NCBI RefSeq assembly: GCF_000308795.1
Contig: NZ_BAGK01000067.1
Coordinates: 1-41,805 of the forward strand
Source: Nocardia thailandica NBRC 100428
Lineage (GTDB): Bacteria > Actinomycetota > Actinomycetes > Mycobacteriales > Mycobacteriaceae
Reading direction: 5' to 3'
Length of the DNA: 41,805 nt
Positions 22,477-31,800 of this stretch are shown piece after piece (positions within the stretch are counted from its first letter, which is position 1; each line of letters opens with the position of its first letter). The position numbers were made by a program, and so were the translations under genes. The notes beneath the pieces are model-generated. The model was not told the origin of the DNA, made no database searches, and was given only the letters and a program-made list of their open reading frames with translations.

Positions 22477-23553
22477 GTGACAGGCACCGACTCCGGAAGC
22501 CACCCGCCGGACGATCCGGTCGGGACCGCGCAGCAGCTGATCACTATCGCCGCTGAGCTGACCCGGCTCGCAGCAGATCTGGCCTCTGTCGCTCGTCGAG
22601 CATCCGGGCGGACACAGCTCACCGAGGACGGAGGGCGCTGGAGCCGCGAACTCGACGAGCATATCGAGCGGATTTACCGGTACCGCAAAGAGGTCATGGA
22701 TATCGGCATGCGGATCATCGCCGACCACCATGCTTCCGAGAACATCTCCCCGGTCCCGCCACCGAGTGCCGCGGCCCCTCCACCCGGATACGACCCGACG
22801 ACAATGCCGGACAGCCTGGGTAATCCTCCTATCGTCCACCGACCGTATCCGCTGATGCCGGACCGCGCGGATTGGCTCGAGAACCTGCCACCGTCGTTGG
22901 TCGACGGGCAGACAGGGTTCGAGCTGCGGCTGGTCGAGGAGCTGGCGGCCGTGGGCATCCGAACATATGAGCTCAGCCCGCTGAGCAAACTGCGTCCATT
23001 ACCGGCGGCAGTTCCGATAGTGGTGGACTGGCTGGAGCACCTCGACGAACGAATCCCCGGCGCAGAAGGTCGCGGCGTCACGGGTTCACCGGAGAGTCAC
23101 AAGCGGGCTGTGCACACCAGCCTGCTCATAAGCCTCAACGACCGCTCTGCTCGCGGAAACAGCAGAGCCAGAGACATCTTGGTCGCCGAGCTTCGGCGAA
23201 ACCCTCCCCTGCCTGAGGACCAGAGCTACTTCGCGGCCCGCGCGCTCGCCACCGTCGCCGGACCGGCAGACTTCGATCTGATCCTCGGACTGTTCGAAGC
23301 GCAACCGCGTCCGAACGAGGTCGCGGCCGGACTCCTGGAATATGTCGGTAGGCAGAAGTCACAGCCACTCGCCACCACGGTGGCTGCGGGATACCTCGGC
23401 GACGCGGCGACGCGGAACTACGCCATCGACGCTCTGGGCAAGCTGAAATCACCCGGTACTGCCGAACTGATCGAGCCGTTCACGAACGACGCGGACCCCT
23501 ACACCCGCAAGCTCGCTGAGCGGACAATGAAAAAGTTGCGGCGGGCACGATAA
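22477..23553 (+). CDS. HEAT-repeat-like helical protein
   Basis: A 358-residue protein. An N-terminal helical part (residues about 15-90, with AQQLITIAAELTRLAADLAS) is followed by a Pro-rich linker (SPVPPPSAAAPPPGYDP) and a helical repeat domain. The repeats include YFAARALATVAGPADFDLIL, VAAGLLEYVGRQ, and AIDALGKLKSPGTAELIEPF, typical of HEAT/PBS-lyase repeats. The GTG at 22477 follows CGAGG; it lies 13 nt after the TrpF-like stop, so the pair is probably one transcription unit. Codon use is less GC-rich than in the left half of the window, a sign of different origin. HEAT proteins usually bind protein partners; no enzyme motif is visible. Confidence 0.75.
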   Translation: MTGTDSGSHPPDDPVGTAQQLITIAAELTRLAADLASVARRASGRTQLTEDGGRWSRELDEHIERIYRYRKEVMDIGMRIIADHHASENISPVPPPSAAAPPPGYDPTTMPDSLGNPPIVHRPYPLMPDRADWLENLPPSLVDGQTGFELRLVEELAAVGIRTYELSPLSKLRPLPAAVPIVVDWLEHLDERIPGAEGRGVTGSPESHKRAVHTSLLISLNDRSARGNSRARDILVAELRRNPPLPEDQSYFAARALATVAGPADFDLILGLFEAQPRPNEVAAGLLEYVGRQKSQPLATTVAAGYLGDAATRNYAIDALGKLKSPGTAELIEPFTNDADPYTRKLAERTMKKLRRAR

Positions 23554-24197
23554 CTGCTGTCGGCTCCGCATCCGCTCATCAATACTGGCCACGACACCGA
23601 TCGACCTGCCCCCGAACCGCAGGCCCGTCGGTCCACGGTAGATGCCAATATCGAACTCACCGGTTCACCACCGTCGAAGAGCTCGACTGTTCTCGTGATG
23701 GGGCACTCCCGGCATTTCGACACGGGCGTGCTCGTCGAGGCGAGCATGGTTTCGGCGGCGATGGTTGGATCCTTTTATCCCGGCGCCGGAGGTCTCCCGA
23801 CCCGGATACCGTCGATCTCGGTCTGCAGGTAGATCACCCGATCCGCTTCCTGCAGAGTCCCGTTCCGGTTCGGCGGCCCTACCAGGTCCTCGACATCGAC
23901 GGTCGGCACCGTGAACCCCTCGATCGAGTTCGACGCCGCTACAGCGTAGCGGTCAGAAACTTCCGCAGTCCGCCGCTCCACTTCACCGTCACACCGCGCT
24001 GTCGATGCGGCTTTCGCCGCGTAGCAGCAGTCGTGGAGCCGGCGTGCGGTCACGCGACGCGAGACTGTCCGCCGTCGGTCAGGCCTGTCGTTGCGTACCC
24101 GGTCTTGTACTCCATCAGGGGCCGAAACACGGAACCGGTGACCGAGCTCCTTCAAGTTCGACGAAAGTCCCTCGGCCACACAGTACCGAGCCGTTCG
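23554..24197. other. 644 bp without a convincing gene
   Basis: Base composition is lower in GC than on the left, and frames are short. A minus-strand frame from 24179 to 23775 encodes a 134-residue product whose stretch AASNSIEGFTVP loosely recalls the N-terminal inhibitor region of Fic proteins, but no Fic catalytic motif follows. I see decayed sequence, not an intact gene. No tRNA, repeat array or clear hairpin was found. Confidence 0.4.
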
Positions 24198-25334
24198 TCA
24201 ACCCCCCGCCACCTGACCCAGTCGCTCCAGATCACCCCGCAATGCCGGCCGCCGGTCATGGTGGGCCGGCATCAGCACCCACACCGCCCGGTCGAACCAC
24301 CACGGCATCGTCAGTACCTGGTAGGCCTGCGTGATCACGGTGCCCTCGGTCGTCGGTGTCAGCCGGTAGCGCCACTCGGTCGCGTCGCCCCAGATCCCGC
24401 CGTGCGTTACCCAGGCGAGTTCGTGCCTCGCGTCGACCGTGGTGAAGGTGCAGTCTCGGCTCCACCGTTTCCAGCCGGATGTGCTGGTGCCGCGAAACCG
24501 CGCTCCCGGCACCGCGTGCGTGTCCCCGTCGAGCCAGCGCGCGGTCCGGCACTCGTGACTCCACTCCCCTACCCTGGTCACGTCGGTAAGGACATCCCAC
24601 ACCTGCCGCGGTGAGGAGGATGTGGTCGCCTCCTGTATACCCCGCAGCGGTGTCTTCAGCGGCGAGAACTCCGCGCTGCGCCACCGCCGGAACGCCTGCC
24701 GCCGGTACCGCCGCATCATGACGTGCAGGATGAACCACCGCGGTATCGGCGGCACGAGTTCGGTGATCGCGTCACGGCGCTGCCCTTCGAGCCCGTCGAG
24801 GATGAACAGCCCCTGATCGGAAAGTTCGATCGGGCCGAGCGGCTCGATGTTGTACTCGTCGTCCCAGTGCCGCCATTCGGCCTCGGTGATCGTCTCCGAC
24901 ACCACCGGCATCATCTGTTCCTCTTCGCGCTGCAGGTGCGGCAGCAGCGCAGCACTCAGATCGTCGAGCGCGGCCACCACTTCCTCGCGCGCCTCGGGCG
25001 AGTGCTGATAGTGGGTGGCCGCGCGGTCGAGCGCCGTCATCGCCGGTTCGATCGTCCGGTGGTCGGCGTCCATCCGGTCCAGCAGTGGCCGCGCGCTCTC
25101 GTTGCGCTCACACGCCATCGGATACAGGTGCTCGTCCTCGGACTCGTGGTGGTGGTGCAGGAAGTCCATCATCCAGTGCAGGTGCCCGGCCACCGCGACG
25201 CGTTGCGCGTCCTGCGGAAACGGCCACCGTTCGAGCACCTCGTGCGCTCGGGACAGATCCCGCCGCAACGCCGAGTGCACTATTCCCATCACTCGTGTAT
25301 CTGCGGGTCGGCCGGTGTCGGCCTGTGTAGTCAT
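24198..25334 (-). CDS. Hemerythrin HHE domain fused to SRPBCC domain
   Basis: A 378-residue protein. The first about 150 residues are a hemerythrin-like four-helix bundle with HWMMDFLHHHHESEDEHLYP and DRMDADHRTIEPAM, followed by LLPHLQREEEQMMPVV; the His and Glu residues would bind a di-iron centre that senses oxygen, NO or iron. The segment after it (PIPRWFILHVMMRRYRRQAF) is a linker. The last about 150 residues are an SRPBCC domain (TSSSPRQVWDVLTDVTRVGEW, then RARFRGTSTSGWKRWSR-type strands and a WWFDRAVWVLMP helix). The ATG at 25334 has GAGGAG 10 nt upstream, which overlaps the end of the broken TetR gene; the two were probably one operon. Ligand unknown. Confidence 0.85.
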   Translation of the reverse strand: MTTQADTGRPADTRVMGIVHSALRRDLSRAHEVLERWPFPQDAQRVAVAGHLHWMMDFLHHHHESEDEHLYPMACERNESARPLLDRMDADHRTIEPAMTALDRAATHYQHSPEAREEVVAALDDLSAALLPHLQREEEQMMPVVSETITEAEWRHWDDEYNIEPLGPIELSDQGLFILDGLEGQRRDAITELVPPIPRWFILHVMMRRYRRQAFRRWRSAEFSPLKTPLRGIQEATTSSSPRQVWDVLTDVTRVGEWSHECRTARWLDGDTHAVPGARFRGTSTSGWKRWSRDCTFTTVDARHELAWVTHGGIWGDATEWRYRLTPTTEGTVITQAYQVLTMPWWFDRAVWVLMPAHHDRRPALRGDLERLGQVAGG

Positions 25335-25341
25335 GACACTG

Positions 25342-25783
25342 TTACTCCTCGTGAAGGTCGAGCAACCGCACGACAGCCTCGGCCGCCCACCGCTCGTATT
25401 GCTCTCGTGTCCTGCCACTGTGCTGTGTAAGCAGGTGGAAGATCTCGTTGCTGAACACACCTTGAATCCCGGCGGCCTCGATGTGCGTCAACGGCCGGCC
25501 GATCGCCGCGGACGCCAGTTCGGTCCGCGAGATATTCTCCTGGTGACTGGTCGATTTTCGCCCAGTCCCATTGCGCCGGACTCACCGGTTCCGCATCCCC
25601 GACGACAACCTGGTCGATCACTGTTCCGAAGACCGCCGCCTTGTTCCCGATCTTGGCGTACACCATCTCCACCGAGCATCCGGCGGCCTCGGCGATGTCC
25701 CGCATGGAGGTGCCGCCCCAGCCGCGCTCGGTGAACAACGCCGCCGCGGCGCTCACTATCAATTCCTGCGTCCGTGATGCCAT
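25342..25783 (-). pseudogene. TetR-family regulator, frameshifted and internally shortened
   Basis: The first 85 codons from ATG 25783 encode a good TetR DNA-binding domain: SAAAALFTERGWGGTSMRDI, then AAGCSVEMVYAKIGNKAAVF. After DQSPGEYL (about 25550) that frame degenerates. In the next frame, from about 25555 to the TAA at 25344-25342, runs a believable TetR C-terminus: ISRTELASAAIGRPLTHIEA, then GVFSNEIFHLLTQHSGRT and YERWAAEAVVRLLDLHEE. Joined, the two parts give only about 150 residues against about 190-200 for the family, so an internal deletion changed the frame. It sits directly upstream of the hemerythrin-SRPBCC gene and presumably once regulated it. A sequencing error cannot explain the missing middle. 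Confidence 0.75.
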
Positions 25784-26080
25784 CTTCCGACGCAGACGCG
25801 AACTGTGGCAACGGGTACCGCAGTCGACCACGGAACATTTCTAGAACCGGCATGTAATGGAAACAATCCCGGTTCGGCATTCGATCGGCCGCGCGCGCAT
25901 CACCGGCTCGACCGTCCGCGACACGACCGGGAACCGCTCGATCCGGGCGGTGTGGACAGCAGGCGGCCCGCGCGTGTCTCCGGGGTCGTCGTCGCGGCAA
26001 CCGCCGTGGCACAGGTCGTCCCGCGGAGATGGTGTCGTCACCCACGGATAGAATCGACCGACCTTTCCCGGGAGACTTCT
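25784..26080. other. Intergenic region upstream of Wadjet
   Basis: No gene is visible in either strand. TAGAAT (26049-26054) is a plausible -10 for jetA, about 27 nt before its GTG. A 7-bp inverted repeat, GAACCGG (25844-25850) with CCGGTTC (25869-25875), lies near the TetR gene but the loop of 18 nt makes it weak. Confidence 0.45.
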
Positions 26081-27628
26081 GTGCAAGCTGACGACGCGCC
26101 GCGGCCGTTCGCGCACCTCGGCGCGACCAATGCCGAGCTGTACCGAGCGGTCCTCACCGCCTTCACGGCCGCCAAACGGCGGTTCACCGTGCATCTACGT
26201 CCGGACGATCTACGCCCCGCGCTTCGCGCCGCCGACCTGGACTGTGATCAGCAGACGCTGGTGAGCGCTCTCACCCAGCTGTGTGAGTGGGGCAATCTGC
26301 GCGCCGACCCCGACACCGCCAGGGTGACCTCGGTCGAGGAGTTCCGCCGCGCGCGATTCCTGTATCAGCTCACCAGGGAGGGCGAGGCCGCCGAGACCGC
26401 GCTGGCCGCCTACGACACGGCCCTCGGCCGCCGGGGCGCCCTGCAGTCGGTCGCGCTGACCGATATCGTCACCCAGCTGCGGGCCCTGCTGGTGCTGGCC
26501 GCCGAACCCGAACCTGACGAGGCCCGCACCCATCTGCTGCTGATGGCACTGGCGGGCCGCTTCCAGGACCTGGCCGACAACGCTCAGGCCTTCATGGGGT
26601 CGCTGCAGGATGTCCTCGACCCGCACGACAGCGATGTCGACGCCTTTCTGGCCTACAAGGATCGGCTGATCGACTACCTGGAGCGGTTCATCAAGGATCT
26701 GGTCGGCACCGGCGCCGAAGTCGCCTCGCTCATCACCGAACTCGACGCCTTGGCCACCGATGCGTTACTGGACATCGCGGCCCGACGCGAAGCCGCCGAC
26801 GCCGCACCCGACGGCACCGAGGACTTCCGCGAGCGCGCGTTCGCCCGGCAGCGGCTGCTGTGGGGTGAACGTTGGGACGGTTTCCACGCGTGGTTCGTCA
26901 CCCGGGCCGGTCACACCAGTCAGGCCACGATGCTGCGCAACCAGGCCCGTTCGGCTGTGCCGCGGCTGCTCACGGTGGTGGCCGCGTTCAACGACCGGCG
27001 TGCGGGCCGATCCGACCGCTCCGCGGATTTCCGGACGCTGGCGCTGTGGTTCGCGGAGGCCACGGACGACAATGCCCGGCATACGCTGTGGCGGGCCGCG
27101 TTCGGGCTGCAGCACTCGCGGCATCTCACCGTGGACGCCGACACACTGGACGCGCGTGCGGCCGACGCCGTTCCGGTCGCGACCACCTGGGCGGCGGCGC
27201 CGGCGATCGAGATCAGCCCGCGGTTGCGCAAGACCGGTTCCTATGAGCGCAGGGGCCGGGCCAACAAGGTGATCGATCGGTCCGAGCAACGGCGGTATCT
27301 GGCCGAGATGGCGAGCAAGGAGGCCGAGCAGACCAGGCTGGCCCGCACCGCCCTGCTGGCGAAAGCCGCCGCGCCGTTGCGGCTTTCCGATGTCGGTCGG
27401 CTCGACGAGGGTGCTTTCCGGCTCTTCCTCAACCTGCTCGGCGACGCGCTGACCGCCCGGCGCCCCGGTTCCGATGTCGTCGAGACCACCACCTCCGACG
27501 GCAGTCTCTCGATCCGGTTGCAGGTGCTCGAGACCGCGACGACCGCCGAGATCGTCACCGATGTCGGCGTCTTCCGCGGGCCGGATCATCTGCTGCAGAT
27601 CACCGACCTGATCGGGGATGCCGGATGA
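26081..27628 (+). CDS. jetA: Wadjet type II subunit JetA (TIGR02677/DUF2397)
   Basis: A 515-residue protein of the TIGR02677 family. It starts FAHLGATNAELYRAVLTAFT, has the winged-helix stretch LVSALTQLCEWGNLRADPD and VEEFRRARFLYQLTREGEAA, and a long helical C-terminal part with NLLGDALTARRPG. JetA is the kleisin-like subunit of the SMC-type Wadjet complex, which loops and cuts closed-circular plasmid DNA. The GTG at 26081 is chosen because GGGAG lies just upstream and the family match begins within a few residues; the frame is open another 92 codons upstream without similarity. It is the first of four overlapping genes and its stop overlaps jetB (ATGA). Confidence 0.92.
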   Translation: MQADDAPRPFAHLGATNAELYRAVLTAFTAAKRRFTVHLRPDDLRPALRAADLDCDQQTLVSALTQLCEWGNLRADPDTARVTSVEEFRRARFLYQLTREGEAAETALAAYDTALGRRGALQSVALTDIVTQLRALLVLAAEPEPDEARTHLLLMALAGRFQDLADNAQAFMGSLQDVLDPHDSDVDAFLAYKDRLIDYLERFIKDLVGTGAEVASLITELDALATDALLDIAARREAADAAPDGTEDFRERAFARQRLLWGERWDGFHAWFVTRAGHTSQATMLRNQARSAVPRLLTVVAAFNDRRAGRSDRSADFRTLALWFAEATDDNARHTLWRAAFGLQHSRHLTVDADTLDARAADAVPVATTWAAAPAIEISPRLRKTGSYERRGRANKVIDRSEQRRYLAEMASKEAEQTRLARTALLAKAAAPLRLSDVGRLDEGAFRLFLNLLGDALTARRPGSDVVETTTSDGSLSIRLQVLETATTAEIVTDVGVFRGPDHLLQITDLIGDAG

Positions 27629-28833
27629 ACAGTCTCGACGACGCCCTGACTACGAGCCGGGCGGCCGAGCGCCGCAAAGCCGCGCGTGCCCTGCTGAAAT
27701 ACCCGCTCCTCAACGCCTCCGGTTCGCGCCGAGAGCTGTTCGTTCTCGTCACCAAACATCAACAGGACCTGCGGGAATGGTTCGACGCCGAAACCGGGTG
27801 GCGGCTGGTGTCCACGACCGAGGCGGTGCGGCTGGCCAAGTCCGGCCTCGATCCCGATCCGGGGTGGCCCGCCGTCGAGGTCGGCGGGGCACGGCTCCCG
27901 TTCAGCCGGCGCCGGTATGTGCTGACCTGCCTGGCGCTGGCCGTGCTCGAGCGCAGTGATCAGCAGATCACGCTGGGCAGACTGGCCGAACAGGTGATGC
28001 TCGCGGCAACCGATCCCGCGCTGGTAGCCACCGGGCTGGTCTTCACCATGGAACGCCGCGACGAACGCGCCGACATGGTTGCCGTCGCCCGGTTGCTGCT
28101 GGATCTCGGTGTCCTGGCGCGCGTGGTCGGCGAGGAGAACTCGTTCGTCGACAACGTCGGCGACGTGCTCTACGACGTACGCAGGCGCACCATGTCGCTA
28201 CTGCTGACCAGCGCGCGCGGTCCGTCGACGCTGCTCGGTGCCCCCGATCGCGCCGCGGCACTCACCCACGAGCCGCCCGCGGCCACCGCCGAGTTGCGCA
28301 CCCGGGCGATCCGGCACCGGATCACCCGCTTGCTGCTCGATGAGCCGGTCCTGTATTACGACCGGCTCACGGCCGAGGAGGCCGCTTACCTCACCGGTCA
28401 GCGCACCGCGATCTGCCGCCGCATCACCGACTTCACCGGACTGGCCGCCGAGGTCCGCGCCGAGGGCATCGCCATGGTCGATCCCGCCGACGACCTCACC
28501 GACGTCCGGATGCCCGAAACCGGCACCGACGGACACGTGACCCTGCTGGTCGCCGAATACCTGGCGGCGGCGCCCGGATCGGAGGTGCCGATCGGCGACC
28601 TCGAACGATTGATCCAGGGCCAGGCCGCCGAGTTCGTCCGACAGCGGATCTGGCGCTCGACCGCCGCCGATCCGGGCGCGGCCGCCGCGCTGGTCCGGAC
28701 CGCGCTCGCCAAACTCACCGCGCTGCGGTTGGTTCGCGCCACGGCCGACTACGACCGGATCGCCGGTTTGCCCGCGATCGCCCGCTACCGGGTCGCCGCC
28801 CCGATCATCGTCGAAACCGGAAAGCCACGATGA
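27625..28833 (+). CDS. jetB: Wadjet type II subunit JetB (TIGR02678/DUF2398)
   Basis: A 402-residue TIGR02678 protein. It begins with ERRKAARALLKYPLLNASGS and ELFVLVTKHQQDLREWFDAE, has RYVLTCLALAVLERSDQQIT, and ends in a series of helices with VPIGDLERLIQGQAAEFVRQ. In Wadjet, JetB is the KITE-like winged-helix subunit that binds JetA and helps hold the SMC arms. Start and stop overlap jetA and jetC by 4 nt each, so the three proteins are translationally coupled in fixed ratio. The length is normal for the family. Confidence 0.92.
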   Translation: MNSLDDALTTSRAAERRKAARALLKYPLLNASGSRRELFVLVTKHQQDLREWFDAETGWRLVSTTEAVRLAKSGLDPDPGWPAVEVGGARLPFSRRRYVLTCLALAVLERSDQQITLGRLAEQVMLAATDPALVATGLVFTMERRDERADMVAVARLLLDLGVLARVVGEENSFVDNVGDVLYDVRRRTMSLLLTSARGPSTLLGAPDRAAALTHEPPAATAELRTRAIRHRITRLLLDEPVLYYDRLTAEEAAYLTGQRTAICRRITDFTGLAAEVRAEGIAMVDPADDLTDVRMPETGTDGHVTLLVAEYLAAAPGSEVPIGDLERLIQGQAAEFVRQRIWRSTAADPGAAAALVRTALAKLTALRLVRATADYDRIAGLPAIARYRVAAPIIVETGKPR

Positions 28834-31800
28834 CCTCGTATCGCCCACTGCCCCAGCCTGTCTCGGCCCGGTGGAAGCCGCTGCGCGCCGGCCTGGCCGA
28901 CATGTTCTACTACGACGAGCAGGAGTTCCCGTTCCGGGACGGCAGGCTGCTGTTACGCGGCAACAACGGTGCGGGGAAATCGAAGGTTCTCGCCCTGCTG
29001 CTGCCGTTTCTGCTCGACGGCGATCTCTCTCCGCACCGGGTGGAGCCCGACGCCGACCCACGCAAACGCATGGAGTGGAACCTACTGCTGGGCGGTGCGC
29101 ATCCGCACACCGAGCGGATCGGCTACACCTGGCTGGAGTTCGGCCGGGTCGATCCCGACGGCACCCCGCATTTCCGGACGATCGGCTGCGGTCTGAAAGC
29201 GGTGCGCGGCCGCGGGATCGCCTCGCACTGGTTTTTCGTGTCCTCGGGGCGGGTCGGCGCCGAGTTGCGGCTGGTCGGCGAACAGGGCTATCCGGTCGCC
29301 CGCGACCGTCTCGGCGAACAGCTGCAGGGCAACGGTGAGCGCTACGACACCGCGCTGGCCTACCGCCGGGCGGTCGACGAGAACCTGTTCGGGCTCGGCG
29401 AACTCCGCTACGGGGCGCTGGTGGATCTGCTGATCCAGTTGCGGCAGCCGCAGCTGTCGAAGAAGCCGAGCGAGAAGGTGCTTTCGCAGGCGCTGACCGA
29501 GTCGTTGCCGCCGATCGATCAGGCGATCCTCGCCGATGTCGCCGAAGCCTTCCGCAGTCTGCAGGAGGATCGCGACGAACTCCAGGAGATGAAGGCGGCG
29601 CTCTCGGGTACCGACACCTTCCTGCGCCAGTACCGCGAGTACGCCGGCGTGGCCGCGCGACGGCAGACCACCAGGCTGCGGCAGGCCCACTCCCGCTACG
29701 AACAGGTCGGTCGGGACATGAACGAGGCCAAGGCCGCGTTCGAGGTGGCCACGGACGCCGAGACCCGGCTCCGGGCGCAGCAACAGTCCGCCGAGGACGA
29801 GCACGAGCGGCTGACCGTGCACCGGCAGTCGCTCAACGACAGTGCCGCCGCCGGGGCGGCGCGCGAACTCCAGCGGTCGAGGGCTGCCGCCGAACAGGCC
29901 CGCGCCGATGACCGGTCCCGCCGCAAGGATCTGGCCGAGGCCACGGCGAGCGCCGACCGGGACGCCGCCGAACTCGCCGAGGCTGCCGCGGCCGTCGAAC
30001 ACTCGGCCGAGGCCCTGGCCGCGGCGGGCACCGAGGCAGCACATCAGGCGGCCCGGGCCGCACTCACCGCCGCCCACTCCGCCGAGGTCGCCGGACCGCT
30101 CGAGCAGATCGCCACCGGCACCACCGCCTCGGGCGCCGACCCCGTGCCCGCCCTGCGCGCGGTCACCGACGCGCTGGTGGTCCGGCACACTGCCGCCATC
30201 CGCCAGGTCCGTGCTCGGATCACCGCCGCTGACGAAGCCACCGCCGAGGTGCGCCGCGGCCGGACCCGGCTCGACCGCATCGATACGGCACGCGCCGAGC
30301 ACGCCACGGCCGCCGTCGACGCCGAGCGCCGAATCCGCTCGGCGGCAGCCGATTTCGGGTCCACCACCGCCGACTACCTGCGCGGAACCAGCGAACTGAC
30401 CTTGCCCGAGCAGGCCGCACTGCTCGATGATCTCGGTGACTGGGCGCTGATCCCGGCCGGGCTGTCGCCGGTGGCGGCCGCCACGCTCGCCTTCGTCACC
30501 GCGCGCCGCGAGGAATTCGCCCGCGCCGACGCCGCGCTCGACGCGCGGGAGACGGCGGTGACGGCTACCCGGCGTGACCTCGAGACCGAACTGAACCGGC
30601 TGCGCCGTGGCGGTATCGAACACCCGCCCGCCCGATATACCCGGGCCGTTCCCGCCGGCGAGACCCCCGGCGCGCCGCTGTGGCAGCTCATCACGTTCGG
30701 CGACCAAGTGGCCGAACCGGATCGGGCCGGGGTGGAGGCAGCGCTCGAGGCCGCGGGAATCCTGGACGCGTGGGTGCACCCGGACGGAGTACTGCGCACC
30801 GGCACCGGTGAGGTCGTCGTGACCGGCGACATGCCCGCGCCCGGCCGCACCCTGAGTTCGATCACCGGCCCCGACATCGACACCACCGACCCGCGGGCCG
30901 CGGCGGTCTCGGCCGCGACCGTCACCGCCGTCCTGTCGGCCATCGGGCTCGGCGCGACGAGCGGCCACCACACCTGGGTCGACCCGTCGGGCCGGTTCCG
31001 ACTGGGTGTCCTCGACGGTGCGTGGCACAAGCCGAGCGCGCAGTTCATCGGCGCCACGGCCCGCGAGCGGTTCCGCCGGGAACGGATCGCGGTGCTCGAA
31101 GCCGAGCTCGAACAGTGCGTCGACCAGCTGACGGAACTCACCGCGCAGCGCGCCCGGCTGGCCGATCGGGCCGCACTGCTGAGCGCCGAGGCAGCCGGAC
31201 TGCCCACCGACGAACCGGTCCAGGCGGCGCACCGCCACGCCGCCGAGGTCGAGCGCCGGGGCCACCAGCTCACCGCCGATCACGCCGAGGCGGCGGCCGA
31301 ACTCGCGGCCGCCGAGGCGGCAGCCGAACGAGCGCTCACGGACCTCGATCGGGACGCGGGCGACGCCGGGCTGCCGGTGATGGTCCAGGCTCTCGACACC
31401 ATCACCGAGTCGCTGACCGAGTACCGCCTCGCGCTGGGCACCGTGTGGTCGGCGATCCAGCGATCACGCGACGCGCACCTGCGGCAGTCCCGCGCCGCCG
31501 AGAACGACGCCCGTGCCCGCGAACGCCTGGTCGACCGTGCGGAGGCCGCAGAGCAAGCCCGGCTCGAGGTGCTGCGCGCCGAGGAGCGATTCCGCACCCT
31601 CGATGCCAATGTCGGCGCCGAAGTGGAGGAACTGCGCGAAAACCTGGCCCGCAACAGCCACGACCTGACCGCCAACGCGTCGCTGCGGACCCAGCTGTCC
31701 ACCGAACTGGGCGCCGCGCTGCGCGCCATCGGTGTCGCCGAGGGCAAACTGTCCGAACTCACGGCACTGCTCGACCAGGAACGGCACACTCGCGATACCG

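Noticed and set aside
23775..24179. A 134-residue minus-strand frame as a Fic-type gene
   Set aside because: Only a short stretch (AASNSIEGFTVP) resembles a Fic N-terminal region; the HxFx(D/E)GN motif is absent and the rest looks random.
25844..25875. Inverted repeat GAACCGG/CCGGTTC as a terminator or operator
   Set aside because: A 7-bp stem with an 18-nt loop is weak and common by chance in such GC-rich DNA.
29082..31283. A 733-residue minus-strand frame inside jetC
   Set aside because: Antisense to the coiled-coil region of JetC; composition is that of a high-GC shadow.
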